This document shows positions 32,710-44,819 of a stretch of 64,000 nt of DNA, piece by piece. The notes beneath the pieces are model-generated. The model had not been told where the DNA came from. It saw nothing but the letters and a program-made list of their open reading frames with translations, and did not search any database. The stretch's first letter is position 1; every line of letters starts with the position of its first letter. Location of the stretch: the NCBI GenBank assembly GCA_022828595.1, contig JAKGHH010000003.1:52503759-52567758 (forward strand). Reading direction: 5' to 3'. Origin of the DNA: Nelumbo lutea. Taxonomy: Eukaryota > Streptophyta > Magnoliopsida > Proteales > Nelumbonaceae. The position numbers were made by a program, and so were the translations under genes.

Positions 32710-33085
32710 TAAAAGAGAACCATTCTCAATCATAAATCGGTTTGGTAACAAAGAAGCTAAACCAATCCAAGCCGAGGGAACTATCAAATAGTAAAACTAA
32801 TGATTCAAAACAACGGCCTTGATTGTACCATACTTAGTTCAAATTCCACATACGTTTCAAACCATGCTTTGATAGGAATTGAAAATTGTAATATAGCAGA
32901 AAGGTGAAAAACTTGTTGCCTAAAGCAAACGGGATTTCCTACTCACTTTTCCTATCCACTCTCTACCCACCATGAATTGAAGTCACACATGGGTTCGGCC
33001 CAAATCCTATTCAAATTCAAAAACTTGATGTGAAAAAACTATTCCAAGTGAAAGCTTTCACTAGGCGAAACAATTTTCTCCCTTA

Positions 33086-33858
33086 GGCTCCATTTGGTTT
33101 GTGGGAAGATTTGGGTGGGATGGGATGGGAAAGTGTAAAAATTAACCTTTTCATTGTTTAGTTTTATATATGGGAAAACACTGTTACGAGGGAGAAGAGA
33201 GAAAAAGGTGAGGGAGAAAAGAGAAGAGGAAGATGGAGGGAAAGAGAGAACTCCATGACTGAAGCTCCGAAAATGTCCTCCAGCACCGATAGTCCCCCCT
33301 CCTCCACCAGTGCTTAATCGACCACTACACAGTGGTCCCCCCTTCTTCGCACTTTCTCTGTAACAGAGGATGATTGGAGACGAATAACCATTGTGGGGTG
33401 CTCTGTTTCACCAAGAGGAAGACGAACAATAGTTTGTCGACGGAAAGCGAAGATGTAAAGGAAGGGGGAAGAACGAGGAAGATGATGAATAGTGTTTCCT
33501 GTGTTCGTTGTCGAGAAGACGATGAGCAATGCTTTTTTTTGGGTGAAAAACAAAGCACAAAAGAAGAAGAAAGAGAAGAAGAGAAGAGAGAGGGAGGAAG
33601 GGAGTGGCTAAGAGGGGGTGCCATCGCTGCTGTTCTACTTTTATGTTTGAATGGGGAAGGGGATGCAACAGTGGTTTCTCAGTTTTTCCACTAGGGTCGC
33701 ACTATTTTGGTGCGACCCCGATTCCACGATTTTGGAATCTGGCATCCCACATTTTTCTCATCCCATCCCTCTATTTCTCTTCAAACAAGCAAGAGAAAAT
33801 GGAATATTTTTGAAACATTCCCTTTTTCTCATCCCCATCCCATAAACCAAATGGAATC
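33086..33858. mobile_element. Tourist/Harbinger-like TIR element, family 2, copy b (773 bp), inverted
   Basis: ggctccatttggtttgtgg at the left and cataaaccaaatggaatc at the right, flanked by TTA (33083-33085, 33859-33861). Inverted relative to 28135-28835. The centre differs from copy a, with GA-rich and agaag-rich text. Both contain a gggtcgca...tgcgacccc segment. Confidence 0.85.
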
Positions 33859-33861
33859 TTA

Positions 33862-34387
33862 GGGATCGAACATGGAACTTAGACCATGGCATATCAGACA
33901 CAAAATAAATTAAAACATACCTTAAAATTGATGAAAAAGACACCACAAGTGCAACAATTTGCTGTGGTAGTTCACCCTCAAGACTCCAAGTCTCCTGAGT
34001 TTTCCTAATTCAGCTAACTATTGTCTAGTCAAACTAGTCAAGCCCTAATCATATTAGAACACTTCCAAACTGAACTGAGTTGGATACTTCAATTGAGAAG
34101 AATTTTGTCTTAGAGCAACTGAAGAGTAATGCCTTCTCCCCATTGAATTTTGAAAGTGTTCTCTAAAATGTTCTAGAGCAGCAAGAACATTGTAACACTG
34201 ATGTTAATGGTATGTGACTGAGATGATTATGAATTTGACGACGTATTCCATGGAACTAAAATTCGTTTGTAATCGACCTCCTCATCCTCAACCGAATGGT
34301 ATTCTCCATTCATTTCTTTCTTACCTATTGAAACATTTTCTGCTTGAAACATGCATGACACATTGGTTAATTGTATGCCCAACTCCT
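33862..34387. other. Intergenic sequence
   Basis: No gene seen. Confidence 0.5.
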
Positions 34388-34390
34388 TAA

Positions 34391-34595
34391 GGTTGTGTTT
34401 GGAAAAGATGCAAATATGTAGAGTGTAAAATGGTTCATATAAATTGCAAAGTCGGGTTAGTTTTGCATTGACAAATTTACTTTCTTTCCAAACAGACTTT
34501 TAGTTGTAATGGAAACATGAATTACAATAAAGCATATGCTTTTTTTTTATCAAAAACCCACTTGAATGCAAATTTATTTATTTTTACATCTTATT
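34391..34595. mobile_element. MITE left part, split by copia II
   Basis: Starts ggttgtgtttggaaaagatgcaaat after TAA (34388-34390). It pairs with the right end at 40864-41001. The last five bases (ttatt) are the copia target duplication. Confidence 0.8.
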
Positions 34596-35287
34596 TGATG
34601 CTCCAAGTACATGCAGAGGCGAACGACTGAGATCTTTATGTGTCAAACCTGCATGCAAAGATAGAATAACAGCAGCTACACAATATAGGATCCAAGACAC
34701 CAACCTCTCGAACAAAGTGTAAGAGAGAACTGCTTAATCTAATTAGAGCCAAAGCTGAGTGGATATTTTCCCTTCTCAATAAAGAACTTATGTTGTGTGT
34801 TGGAAGCACTTGAGAGTGAGTCCTTATATAGTTGCTTCCCCAACGTTAAGTTCCATGTTATTAGGAACAAGCATTAACCAGAATAACCAATTGAGATAAG
34901 TGTTCCTCAACAGTAAAATTCATGCTCCATCAGATTTGAGACAAGTGTCTCATGTTGACCAAGGATCTAACCACTTGGTCATCCAGCCTACACTGGGTCA
35001 AATGGATATCCATTGACCCAATAAGAGCTGGAATATGGATCCAAATAATCCAACAATATTGGTATCTCCATGCATAAAAATATTTTCAAATAAACAATCA
35101 AATAAATTTGTTTTTATAGAAAATAAATAAATAGGTAATTATTTAAAATGAATGATTGTGTGTGAGAGTGATGCATGGAGATAACCAAAAAATAATCATC
35201 ATCCATCAACATGTGGCTTGTCACATGGCTATTGGATGTTCCAACATGTTGAGGATTAAATGAGGGCCTATGGCCACTCTACCATCA
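34596..35287 (-). mobile_element. Copia retrotransposon II, 3' LTR (692 bp)
   Basis: tgatgctcc...ccatca, about 96-97% like 40184-40858 by eye, with one small indel near 34830. Flanked outside by ttatt (34591-34595), which is repeated at 40859-40863. Confidence 0.95.
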
Positions 35288-35299
35288 TCTCCCACTTGG
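35288..35299 (-). other. Polypurine tract, copia II
   Basis: Minus-strand ccaagtgggaga directly before the LTR. Confidence 0.85.
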
Positions 35300-35303
35300 C
35301 CAA

Positions 35304-36900
35304 TTATGCTCGAGATGAATAAGTGCCAATTAACCCCATTGCTTTAACGTTCCTTACATAATCTGTAATTGCAATGGGTTTAGTCAAAGGGTCAGTAGTC
35401 ATATCTTTTGTAGGCACATATTCTACCAAGATCTCATTCCATTGGTAGACATCATATAAATACCGGTAATGGAGATCTATGTGTTTCCCTTTAGGGCCGA
35501 TCTCACCATTTTTAATTGTCTTAATGGCAACTTGCCTGTCACTAAAGATCTTCATAGCTCCTATTGGCACATCAGGAATTTGGAGTTCTTTCAAGAATCT
35601 CATAATCCAGACTGCTTCAGATGCTACAAAACTACAAGAGATAAACTTAGCTTCCATGGTGAATTTAGCTAAACAGCTTTGTTTCTTGCTTGTCCATGAG
35701 ACAGCACCTCCTCCTAAGAGGAATAAGTACCCGGTTGTGGATTTTCTATCATCCGGGTCACTTGCAAAATCTGCATCACAATAACCCACTAACTCTAAAT
35801 CGTTTGCATGATAGGTTAATTTGAAGTGTTTTGTTAACTGCAAATATCTAAATATTCTCTTAACAGTCTTCCAATGTATTTTACCTAGGTTACTTTGGTA
35901 TCTACTAACAAGACCTACTGCATATGAGATATCTGGTCTTGTGCAAAGCATGGCATACATCCACCTAACAATAGCTTGAGCATAGGGTCTATACTTCATT
36001 TTCTCTATTTCTTCATCCACCTAACAAATTGGAGTTTCAACTCCATTACAATCTTTCATATTGAATTTCCTTAGGATTTTTTCCAAATAATGTTCTTGTG
36101 AAAGAGTTAAGGTTTTAGTGTTCCTAGTAAGATTTTTTCCAAGTAATTCCAAGTACATAACTTGCATCACCCATGTCCTTCATTTCAAAGTTGGTTTTTA
36201 ACCAATCTTTGGTTTCATTAATCATAGACACATCATTTTCAGCAATAAGAATACCATCTACATATAATGAAAGAACAACAAAATTGCTCCCACTATTCAA
36301 AGAGTAAACACAATGATCAAACGGATTAGATATAAATACAAGTTTAGATATTGCTTCATGGAATGTATGGTACCACATCCTAGAGGAATGCTTTAAACCA
36401 CATCATGATTTCTTTAATTTATACACTTTATTTTCTTGTCCCTCTATTACATAACATTTGGGTTGAGTCGTGTATATTTCTTCATTCAGCTTTCCATTCA
36501 GAAAAACAGTTTTGATATTTAATTGGCACAACTCTAAGTCCAAAAAGGCAACTAAGGACATTAGGATTCTAATAGAGATAAACTTGGCAACTAGAGAGTA
36601 AGTCTCCTCATAATCAATCCCTTCTACCTGGGTGTACCCTTTGCTACTAATCTTGCCTTATACTTTTCTATAGACCCATCAGCATTGAGTTTTCTCTTTA
36701 ATATCCATTTACACCCTATAGGTTTCCTATTCTTGGGTAAATCAACTAATTCCCAAACCTAATTTTTATTTATTAAGTCTAACTCTTCTTTTATGGCTTC
36801 ACACCACTTTTCTTTATCAGGTTCATCCATAGCATCTTCAAAGTCAATTGGATCATCAAGAGACTCTTCATTCAAGTAGGTATAATAATCTTTTAATCTT
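35304..36900 (-). pseudogene. Copia II reverse transcriptase and RNase H
   Basis: The minus frame 36020-35304 (238 codons) carries CTRPDISYAVGLVSRYQ, GYCDADFASDPDDRKSTTGY, SWTSKKQSCLA, GPKGKHIDLHYRYLYD and TTDPLTKP, the complete RNase H. The frame 36378-36124 holds the RT end (NFVVLSLYVDGILIA, KTNFEMKDMGDASYVLGI). The catalytic box reads YVDG instead of YVDD, so the second catalytic Asp is lost. RT upstream (to about 36900) is in broken frames. Few lesions compared with copia I. Confidence 0.9.
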
Positions 36901-36927
36901 GATGAAGGGAATCTTTCTCTTTGAATT

Positions 36928-37860
36928 CTACCTTAAGGTGTCATTATTAGGTGAAGCTTGTCTACTAGGTGCAGTCTCAGCTTTTATAATTTCTTTATTT
37001 AATTCAAATAAGCTAGGTATATGTTTATTATCCTCAATTTGATCTTCTAGAAAAATAACATCCCCACTTTCCATTAATTCAACTGTTCCATCAGATTTAT
37101 GATTAACAAACCTATACACTTTGCTATTATCACTATACCCTATAAAGGTACACCTTAGACTCTTGTTATCTAACTTGCTTCTTTGCTGATTTGGCACTCT
37201 TACATAGGCACTATCCCCCCAAATTTTGATGTCAGTTAGGTCTGATTTTCTACCAGTCCACATTTCATGGGGTGTTAAGCAATTAACTTTAGTTCAAACC
37301 TTATTTAGGATATACACAGCAGTACCTAAGGCATCTCCCCAAAAGTGTGTTTCTATACTTGAGTGAGATAACATTGATCTCACCATATCCAACAAAGTCA
37401 TATTTCTCCGTTCAGCCACTCCATTCTGTTGTGGCGTGAAGGACATGGTTAATTGGTGTATGATTCCATTTTGTGTATAAAAGTCACTAAATAGGTTATA
37501 GATATATTCTCCACCTCTATCACTCCTAAGAGTTTTTATTTTTCTACCCATTGGTTTTCTATAAGTGTTTTATATTCTTTAAATTTCTCTAAGACTTCTG
37601 ATTTTCTTTTAATCAAATACATAAAACCAAATCTGGGGAAATCATCTATAAAAGTTACAAAATATTCCATACCCCTATATGTTTTTACGTCAAAGGGCCA
37701 CAAACATCAGAGTGTATTATAGTCAATAATTCATCTGATTTCTTTCCTTTCTTAAAAGGGAGCTTAGTCATTTTTCCACTAAGGCATGGTTCATAATAAT
37801 TGAAATTCATTTCTATTCTAAGAATTAAGCCATTAGTGCTCATTCTCATCATTTTATCTT
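36928..37860 (-). pseudogene. Copia II integrase
   Basis: 37551-37294: IKTLRSDRGGEY, QLTMSFTPQQNGVAERRNMT and HFWGDALGTAVYILNKV hold two of the catalytic acids (D in SDRGG, E in AERRN). 37263-36928 is the linker (RCTFIGYSDNSKVYRF). Upstream sequence to about 37860 continues the integrase in other frames (minus strand, around YYEPCLSGKMTKLPF). Confidence 0.88.
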
Positions 37861-38008
37861 TATTTATGTAACAGTCTCATGCGCCATATGTATGCATTTT
37901 CATTCACATGATAAGCATATCATAACTAGAAAGAGCATCAACTTTATTGATAGTCAAATGATACAATCCATCAGACTTGTTCTCAAACATTAAAACTCTA
38001 CCATGCTT

Positions 38009-39188
38009 TCATATGGTCACTTTTCCTCCCCTGAAACGTACATCAAAACCCTTCTCATCTAACAGAGGTATAGACAACAAATTTCTCCTAAAATTAGGTG
38101 CATACAATACATCATTAAGGATTAAATTTGTGTTCTCATTTATGGGGATCTTCACTTTTCCGATTCCAAGTACATCAGTGTAGGTGTTGTTTCCCATAAA
38201 AATTATGTGTTCTCTTGTCTTCATTTCCTTCAATTCCATGAACATCTCTTTAGTTTTACAAATATGCTTAGAGGAGCCAGAATCTATGCACCAATAAGAA
38301 AAAACAGAATCAGTAAAGTAGGATTCAGAGACTACACAGACTATGTCTTTCTTTTCAGTTTTTCCTTTTTCATTATTTGATTTATTCTTCTTGCATTCAG
38401 GGCAATTATATTTTGTATAGCCTTGTTTTCCACAATTAAAGCAATGTTTACCCTTAATCTTCTTGAATCCTTTTGAGAATTTAAATTTCTTCCCATTATT
38501 ATTTTTGAAAAACTTGCCCTTAGGCTTTGCAGCCATTCGGGAAGTTTCAGTTGGTTTGGGAGTAACCATTAAGGATGAAGGTTGGGATTTCTTCCTCTTC
38601 CTCTCAGCCTCTAATCCTAACAAGGTAGGTAAGTTTTTTATGCTAACTTCTCTTCTAGATAGGTTTAAAGTTGTTACTACAGAATTCCAAGAAGATGAGA
38701 GGCTATTAAGAATGGTGGAGATCTGAATTTTCTCAGGAATAGGGTTCCCAGTGGCTGCCAACTCTTTGGCAATCACATTCATTTTACTAACATGATCTAC
38801 TATAGAATCCTCTTCTCTCATTTCACAGTCATAATATTTTTCAATTAACAATTGAACATAGGTTTCAGTTATTTTTCCATATGTTTCTTTAATGGCTTCA
38901 AACATATCTTTTGCATTATTGTATTCTTCAAACACAACTACTATGTCAGGCTCAATAAAAGTTAACAAACAATTTCTTGGCTTCCTATATCCTTTTCCCA
39001 TTTTTGATATTCACGAATTACAGTCAAGGAATCATCATCAGCAGATTTAGCAGGAATAGATTTATCTAAAAATAATCAACATTTTCTTCATCAAGTATCC
39101 TTCTAATTCTACGCTTCCAGAGAGAAAAATTGGTGCCACTCAGTTTCTCAGTTTTACTGAGTTCTTGGGATAATGCAGTAGCGGACAT
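38009..39188 (-). pseudogene. Copia II gag and protease
   Basis: ATG at 39188 (MSATALSQELSKTEKLSG, FSLWKRRIRRIL) is followed by a frameshift near 39070. The long frame 39001-38009 has the gag core (FEAIKETYGK, EKYYDCEMREEDSIVDHVSK), Lys-rich text, an intact zinc knuckle CFNCGKQGYTKYNC (about 38430) and the protease active site CIDSGSSKHICK (about 38290). VLYAPNFRRNLLSI is the usual protease end. The element encodes its RNA-binding coat and self-cleaving protease here. Confidence 0.9.
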
Positions 39189-40170
39189 GATTCAAAATAG
39201 CAACAGTATTCCATAAATAAATAAAGCAAGTGCAATATCAATTGGTTGTATTTTACAAGACCGTCATTCAATTTCGGAGGCCAAAAATAAATAAATAAAG
39301 TAAATGCAAATGGAGTACTTAGCTGTTTATGCAAAAAAAAATACTAATCGACAACTAAGTTATCCAACAGATTTAATTTGTCCAGCTCCCACTGCTCTTT
39401 TTAATTCAGCAGCAGCTTTGGTATTCGGCAATGATGCTTCTAAGTGGTTCAAAAAAATGTATCCTCAAAAAAATGATAGCAAATGATCAATAAGATGTAT
39501 GAATCAACAATTGCAAAAAAAAAAAGAATGAACAAAAATCGAAATGGGTGAAATAAGCAAGTATATAAAACTCTAATACCTGATTTGAGATGCTTGGGTT
39601 CGCCTCACTGGTTGAATCTACCCTTTCTAACCAGATTTGTTTTGTAGTGAACGAAAATAGTAAAAATCCCTAAATTTATTTAGGGTTTCTTGTCTCACTT
39701 CAAATCTGAGCAGCTATGGAGATGACTGAAGTTTTTGCAGTTCCTCGAGTAGCAGATTCGTCTATGTATTTGAGAAAACTCGAAGTACCAGTGATGCTTT
39801 CGAGGTTGCAGTAACGTAAGAGTGAAGTCGATGTTGTTAGAAGCCAATGGTTGGACTGGAAGTGAAAGAAAAAAAACTTTGTACTGGGTTCTGTTGTCTC
39901 GGAGTTTCCGGAGCTGCCGTTTGTTCGGAGATGGGCAGTCGAACAGGGTTTCGCAGCGGAAATCAGATGAAAAACTCGTACCAGTTCTCTTTCTCGCAGT
40001 GAAGGGTGCACAGATGGGAGAGACGAGAAGAGAGGCAAAGATGTAGAGATGAGAGGAAACCCTCGAAGTGGGTTTGTTTTCTCTCTCCTCTCCTTCTCTG
40101 AATCTTAAATGATGAGGTAAGATCCGGTGTGGCACGACTATACTTTAAACACTATGCTAGTCAATGCTGC
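39189..40170 (-). other. Copia II untranslated leader (about 980 bp)
   Basis: Lies between the primer binding site and gag. It is unusually long and contains an uninterrupted frame of 146 codons at 40135-39695 with no known domain. It could be captured host sequence. Confidence 0.55.
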
Positions 40171-40182
40171 GCTCTAATACCA
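40171..40182 (-). other. Primer binding site, copia II
   Basis: Minus-strand TGGTATTAGAGC one base from the LTR. Confidence 0.88.
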
Positions 40183-40183
40183 T

Positions 40184-40858
40184 TGATGCTCCAAGTACAT
40201 GCAGAGGCGAATGGCTGAGATCTTTATGTGTCAAACCTGCATGCAAAGATAGAATAACAACAGCTGCGCAGTATAGGATCCGAGACACCAACCTCTCGAA
40301 CAAAGTGTAAAAGAGAACTGCTTAATCTAATTAGAGCCGAAGTTGAGAGGATATTTTCCATTCTCAGTAAAGAACTTATGTTTTGTGTTGGAAGCACTTG
40401 AGAGTGAGCCCTTATATTAAGTTCCCTGCTATCAGGAACAAACATTAACCAAAATAACCAATTGAGATAAGTGTTCCTCAACAGTAAAATTCATGCTCCA
40501 TCAGATTTGAGACAAGTGTCTCATGTTGACCAAGGATCTAACCACTTGGTCATCCAGTCTACACTAGGTCAAATGGATATCCATTGACCCAATAAGAGCT
40601 GGAATATGGATCCAAATAATCCAACAATATTGGTATCTCCATGCATAAAAATATTTTCAAATAAACAATCAAACATATTTGTTTTTATAGAAAATAAATA
40701 AATAGGTAATTATTTAAAATGAATGATTGTGTGTGAGAGTGGTGCATAGAGATAACCATAAAATAATCATCATCCATCAACATGTGGCTTGTCACATGGC
40801 CATTGGATATTCCAACATGTTGAGAATTAAACGAGGGCCTATGGCCACTCTACCATCA
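40184..40858 (-). mobile_element. Copia II 5' LTR (675 bp)
   Basis: tgatgctcc...ccatca. It matches 34596-35287. The outer flank ttatt (40859-40863) is the perfect 5-bp target duplication. Confidence 0.95.
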
Positions 40859-40863
40859 TTATT

Positions 40864-41001
40864 ATCAATGTAAATATGCATTGGTTTGTCATTTGTCAAT
40901 ATAAAAATGTAATGTTGCAAAATATAGGCAAAAGTGAACCAGAGTGTAAATTTACCCTGAACCGGGATTTAAACTCCATTTGCATCGTTTCAAATACAGC
41001 A
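40864..41001. mobile_element. MITE right part, split by copia II
   Basis: Ends atttgcatcgtttcaaatacagca, the inverse of the left end at 34391, followed by TAA (41002-41004) matching TAA at 34388-34390. Confidence 0.78.
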
Positions 41002-41004
41002 TAA

Positions 41005-41123
41005 GGCTCACTTTTGGAAGGAGTACAAATACAAATATGGACAGTACAAATATATACAAATAATACAAAATATAAGGTTTTGCACTCTACAAATTTGTAT
41101 TTGTACTCATTTCAAACTGAGCA
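41005..41123. mobile_element. MITE (119 bp) adjoining the split MITE
   Basis: ggctcacttttggaaggagtacaaatac and its inverse, between TAA 41002-41004 and 41124-41126. It shares one TAA with the neighbouring MITE. Confidence 0.8.
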
Positions 41124-41298
41124 TAAACAAAGAAACTATTTTGAAAATTTTAGGACAAGCAAAGAAAAGAAGAAAGCAAGAACTGGAATTCCCTTTGACA
41201 TCTACAGTTTGCATGGTTGCATTTAAATACTTGACATCATAATCCGTCACCAACTCTTCTGAACTTTGCAATTTCAATCTTGCTAGGTTTTCCTTAGT

Positions 41299-41605
41299 GC
41301 AAGGATTAGCTGAACGTAATGGCCGTTCAGCAGGCTGTGGAACCAATGATAGGTTTTTTTATTAGTGGCGTCCGTGGAACCTTATTATATATTGATTCAA
41401 CTTCTACAGCCCTCTGAACAATCATCACGTTCAGCTAATCCAAATTCGTTCTCTTAGGGCTGCAAGCTGCTGCTGTTGTCATTACATGAATCAGTGTTTT
41501 ATTATTGGCGGTTCCACAGCCCGCTGAACAGCCATCACGTTCAGCTAATCCGAATTCGTTCTCTTAGGGCTGCAGGCTGCTGCTGTTGTTATTGCATGAA
41601 TGAGC
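41299..41605. repeat. Inverted and direct repeat cluster
   Basis: ggattagctgaacgt...gtggaacc (41304-41344) is inverted at about 41508-41551. 41405-41490 recurs directly 110 bp on (ctcttagggctgca at 41451 and 41561, then gctgctgctgttgt). Unknown element. Confidence 0.8.
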
Positions 41606-42219
41606 AATATTGTCTGAACTCAAATTTCCTCCATGACCCAGCTTGGCAAAATTGTCTTATGAGACATCACTACGGGATCTTCTGGAGTTGATGGATATCT
41701 GGAATTCCTCGTTTCTTCTTCTATGCTACCAGAATTTAAGGAGTTACCAGAATGACAGGATCCTTGAGTCCAACCCAACGCTCCCATCCATCCTTCTATG
41801 CACCACCACATTGTTGGGTTGTGATGTTTCCACCGAGTTGGGAAAGTCAGGTTGGGTTTTAGTTCTTTTTTCCTTCTGCCCTTACTCAGTCTTAGATAAC
41901 TGAAACTCTTTTCTTCTGCCAAAGATGGTGCTGGTTGAAGCAAAGTAACCGCCATTAAACAACAAGTACTACAACCGCGCGACTACATCACGCCTTTGAG
42001 GAAGGATGGCCTGGAATTAAAATCTCCAACTTTGAGGCAATAAACTCATCTCTGGTACATGATCCCTCTCTCGTTCACATAATTTTGTGTATAGGAGTAT
42101 AGGACTGCAAGAAAGATCGGCTGAATGTGATGAAGGCAATGCCTTATAGGTTGCCAAGGCAGTAGGTAATTGAAAACTGGGGGAAAATGGCCAGCATCAG
42201 AATAGTCATCTCTTTCGAT
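41606..42219. other. Intergenic sequence
   Basis: Open frames on both strands (41620-41955) lack any known domain. No gene is supported. Confidence 0.4.
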
Positions 42220-42227
42220 CAAGTGAA

Positions 42228-42375
42228 TAGAGGTGTAAATCGGGCCGGCTACCCATGGCCTGGCACGATAGCACATGGGCCATGCCAGGCCCAGCATGAT
42301 GGTCCGTGTCATGCTAGGCCTGGGGTTTGAAGTCCACAAGTCGGCACGACATGGCACAGCACGACTGTGTATAGT
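42228..42375 (+). mobile_element. hAT transposon, left end
   Basis: Starts tagaggtgtaaatcgggccgg, with GC-rich ggcccagc/gccatgcc subterminal words. The inverse end is at 49569. Target duplication caagtgaa (42220-42227) against caagcgaa (49570-49577), 7 of 8. Confidence 0.88.
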
Positions 42376-44215
42376 AAGCAAGTTTGATATCGACTATGCG
42401 CCTCAGCCTGCCATTAAAGCCCAGGCCTTGGCCGACTTCCTGGTCGAATGCACCTTCACTGCACAAGACCCAGTTGCACACCGCCGGTATAGACTCTTCA
42501 TGTGGACGGTTCATCCAACCAACAGGGTAGCGGATCCAAGCTCATCCTCCTCGACCCAGACAACACCGTATTAGAGCATGTCCTCATATTCGAACTCAAG
42601 GCATCCAACAACAAAACTGAGTACGAAGCTCTGATCATCGGACTTCGACTCGTCCTAGACCTTCGTGTCGGGCGAGTCGAATCCTTCAATAATTCCCAAC
42701 TGATGGTCAACCAGATCCTCAGCCAATTGAGGCAGGAACACCACCCATGGCGAGCTACCTGCAAAGGGTGCAAGAGCTCATCCAACAACTCGAACATTTC
42801 ACCATCCAGCAGATCCCTCGAGCCGAGAACGTAAGAATTGATGCACTCCCAAAGCTCACTAGCTCGCCATAGGCTGACCTGGACCCAATAGTCTGGATGG
42901 ATACACTAGCTCAACCCAACATCTCGACAACAACCTTCCTCATCCTCCCTGTTTAGAAAGGCCTGTCATAGATGGACCCCATAGAATAATACTTTTGGGA
43001 CGGTGCACTACTTGAAAATCAAGTCGAGGCCAAGGGGCTCGTACACAGGTCGGCCCGATACTACCTCATCCAGGGACAGCTCTACCATCGGTCACACACT
43101 CTCCCCTACCTAAAGTGTCTCCCCCCTTCCGAGGCCAACTATGTCTTCAGGGAGATATACAAAGGTATTTGCGGAGATCACCTCATGCTCAAACCTTGGC
43201 GCATAAGGCACTTCGACAAGGTTACTTCTAGCCGACCATGAAGCATGATGCAACCCAAGTCATCAGGAAGTATGACCATTGTCAGAGGCACTCCAACCTT
43301 CATCACCAACCAACATTCCTCTAAAGCCGATCACAAGTCCATAGCCCTTCGCCCAGTGGGGAATGGACATCCTCGGACCATTCCCTACCGCAATTGGGCA
43401 AAAGAAGTTCCTCCTCGTCGTAGTAGACTATTTTACCAGGTGGGTGAAGGCTGAAGCCCTCGCACGCATCACCACACAGAATGCCTAAAATTCCTTCTAG
43501 TAGAGAACCGTGTGTTGATTTGGTATTCCTCAGGTCCTCATCATCAACAACGACACTCAATTCACCATTCGAAAGTTCAAAGCCTTCTGCACCGAGCTGA
43601 AGATAGATCATTGGACCATAGCCATTCACTGACCTCAGAGCAACGGACAGACCAAAGTGACCAATCGAACCCTACTACACGGCTTCAAAACCAAACTCGA
43701 TAAGGCCAAATGAAGGTGGGCCGAAGAACTTGCAAGAATCCTCTATTCATACAAGACCACACCAAGAACAGCTATCGGAGAGACACCATTCAACCTACCA
43801 TACAGGGCCGAAGCCATGATCCCCGTAAAGATAGGATCCCCAACCCTATGACAACGAGCAAAACATTGAGGACCATCGCGTAGAGCTTGACCTGGTGAAA
43901 GAAGCACGTGATCAAGCATACCTTAGGATGGCAGTGCAGTAGCACCAGATGGCTAAATACTATGACTCCAAAGTCCGAAGAGTTGAGTTCAAGACAAGCG
44001 ACCGCATTCTACGCAAAGTCATAGTGTCCAACGCCAAGAGAAGGTACACTCATACCAAACTAGGAAGGACCGTAAAAGGTGACCAAAGTCCTTGGACTTG
44101 GTACCTATAGGCTGGAAGACCTCAACGGGAAGCCTGTACCGAGAAGTTGGAACACTGGAAACTTGAGGATGTACTAGCAATAGTTCACATCAATAAAGGC
44201 CTCATTTTGATATTT
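42376..44215 (+). pseudogene. Tat-type Ty3/gypsy I: RNase H and integrase, 5'-truncated
   Basis: RNase H: DYAPQPAIKAQALADFLVE, then DGSSNQQGSGSKLIL, FELKASNNKTEYEALIIGLR and FTIQQIPRAENVRIDAL, with frameshifts near 42500 and 42740. Integrase zinc-binding and core pieces follow from 43200: KYDHCQRHSN, VVDYFTRWVKAEAL, INNDTQFTIRKF and RWAEELARILYSYKTTPRTA, then EAMIPVKIG. Gag, protease and RT are missing because the element begins inside RNase H at the hAT junction. Stops throughout. Domain order and motifs are those of Ty3/gypsy; the antisense ORF downstream points to the Tat lineage. Confidence 0.87.
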
Positions 44216-44819
44216 AGTTGTACAACACACACCGCCCAACCGAACTCTAACAGTTGAGGCACCCAATGCTTTCACTCATCACTACACACACAATCACACT
44301 TCAGAAATGCATAGTCGACCAAGTTGACCAGCTGACTCGGCCAACCCACAATGGCCAGAGCCAAAGCGGGAATGATGCCCTCACCTCCTAAGGCTAGAGG
44401 GCGGCCATCGAACTTCGCACACTCGACTAACAATCTGTCAAAGCAAAGCCAACTGAAGAACACAACTTGCCAAAAAAGAGCATGAAGCTCCCCGAGACCA
44501 CGTGCCATTGAGCATCCCCAAGTGATGAGAGCTCGGAAGCTCCTCAGCCAACACAAAGCCGAAGACTAGGATGTCAAAATCTCGGCTACTCTAGACCTCG
44601 GCCAGAATAAGACTAAGGCTTGTGACTAACCTACTCGTTTAAGTTCAACACTATAAAAGGAGAAAAAGGAAAACACACAACTCAAAACAAAAGGTTCTCT
44701 TTTCATTAATTAAAAGTGCTTACATGTCAAAAGTTTCGACATACCGAGCCGCTTACATCAACAAAAAAAGAGATAACATAAAGAGAGCATAATAGAACGG
44801 AAGAAATAGAAACTTCACT
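44216..44819. other. Spacer between integrase and antisense ORF of Tat-type I
   Basis: No conserved domain seen in either strand. Confidence 0.5.

Noticed and set aside
33314..33694. Several overlapping frames of about 80-106 codons
   Set aside because: Same reason: GA/CT-rich centre of the inverted TIR element, no conserved motif.
41620..41955. 111-codon minus frame with Trp/Cys-rich text
   Set aside because: Open on the other strand too, no recognised family.
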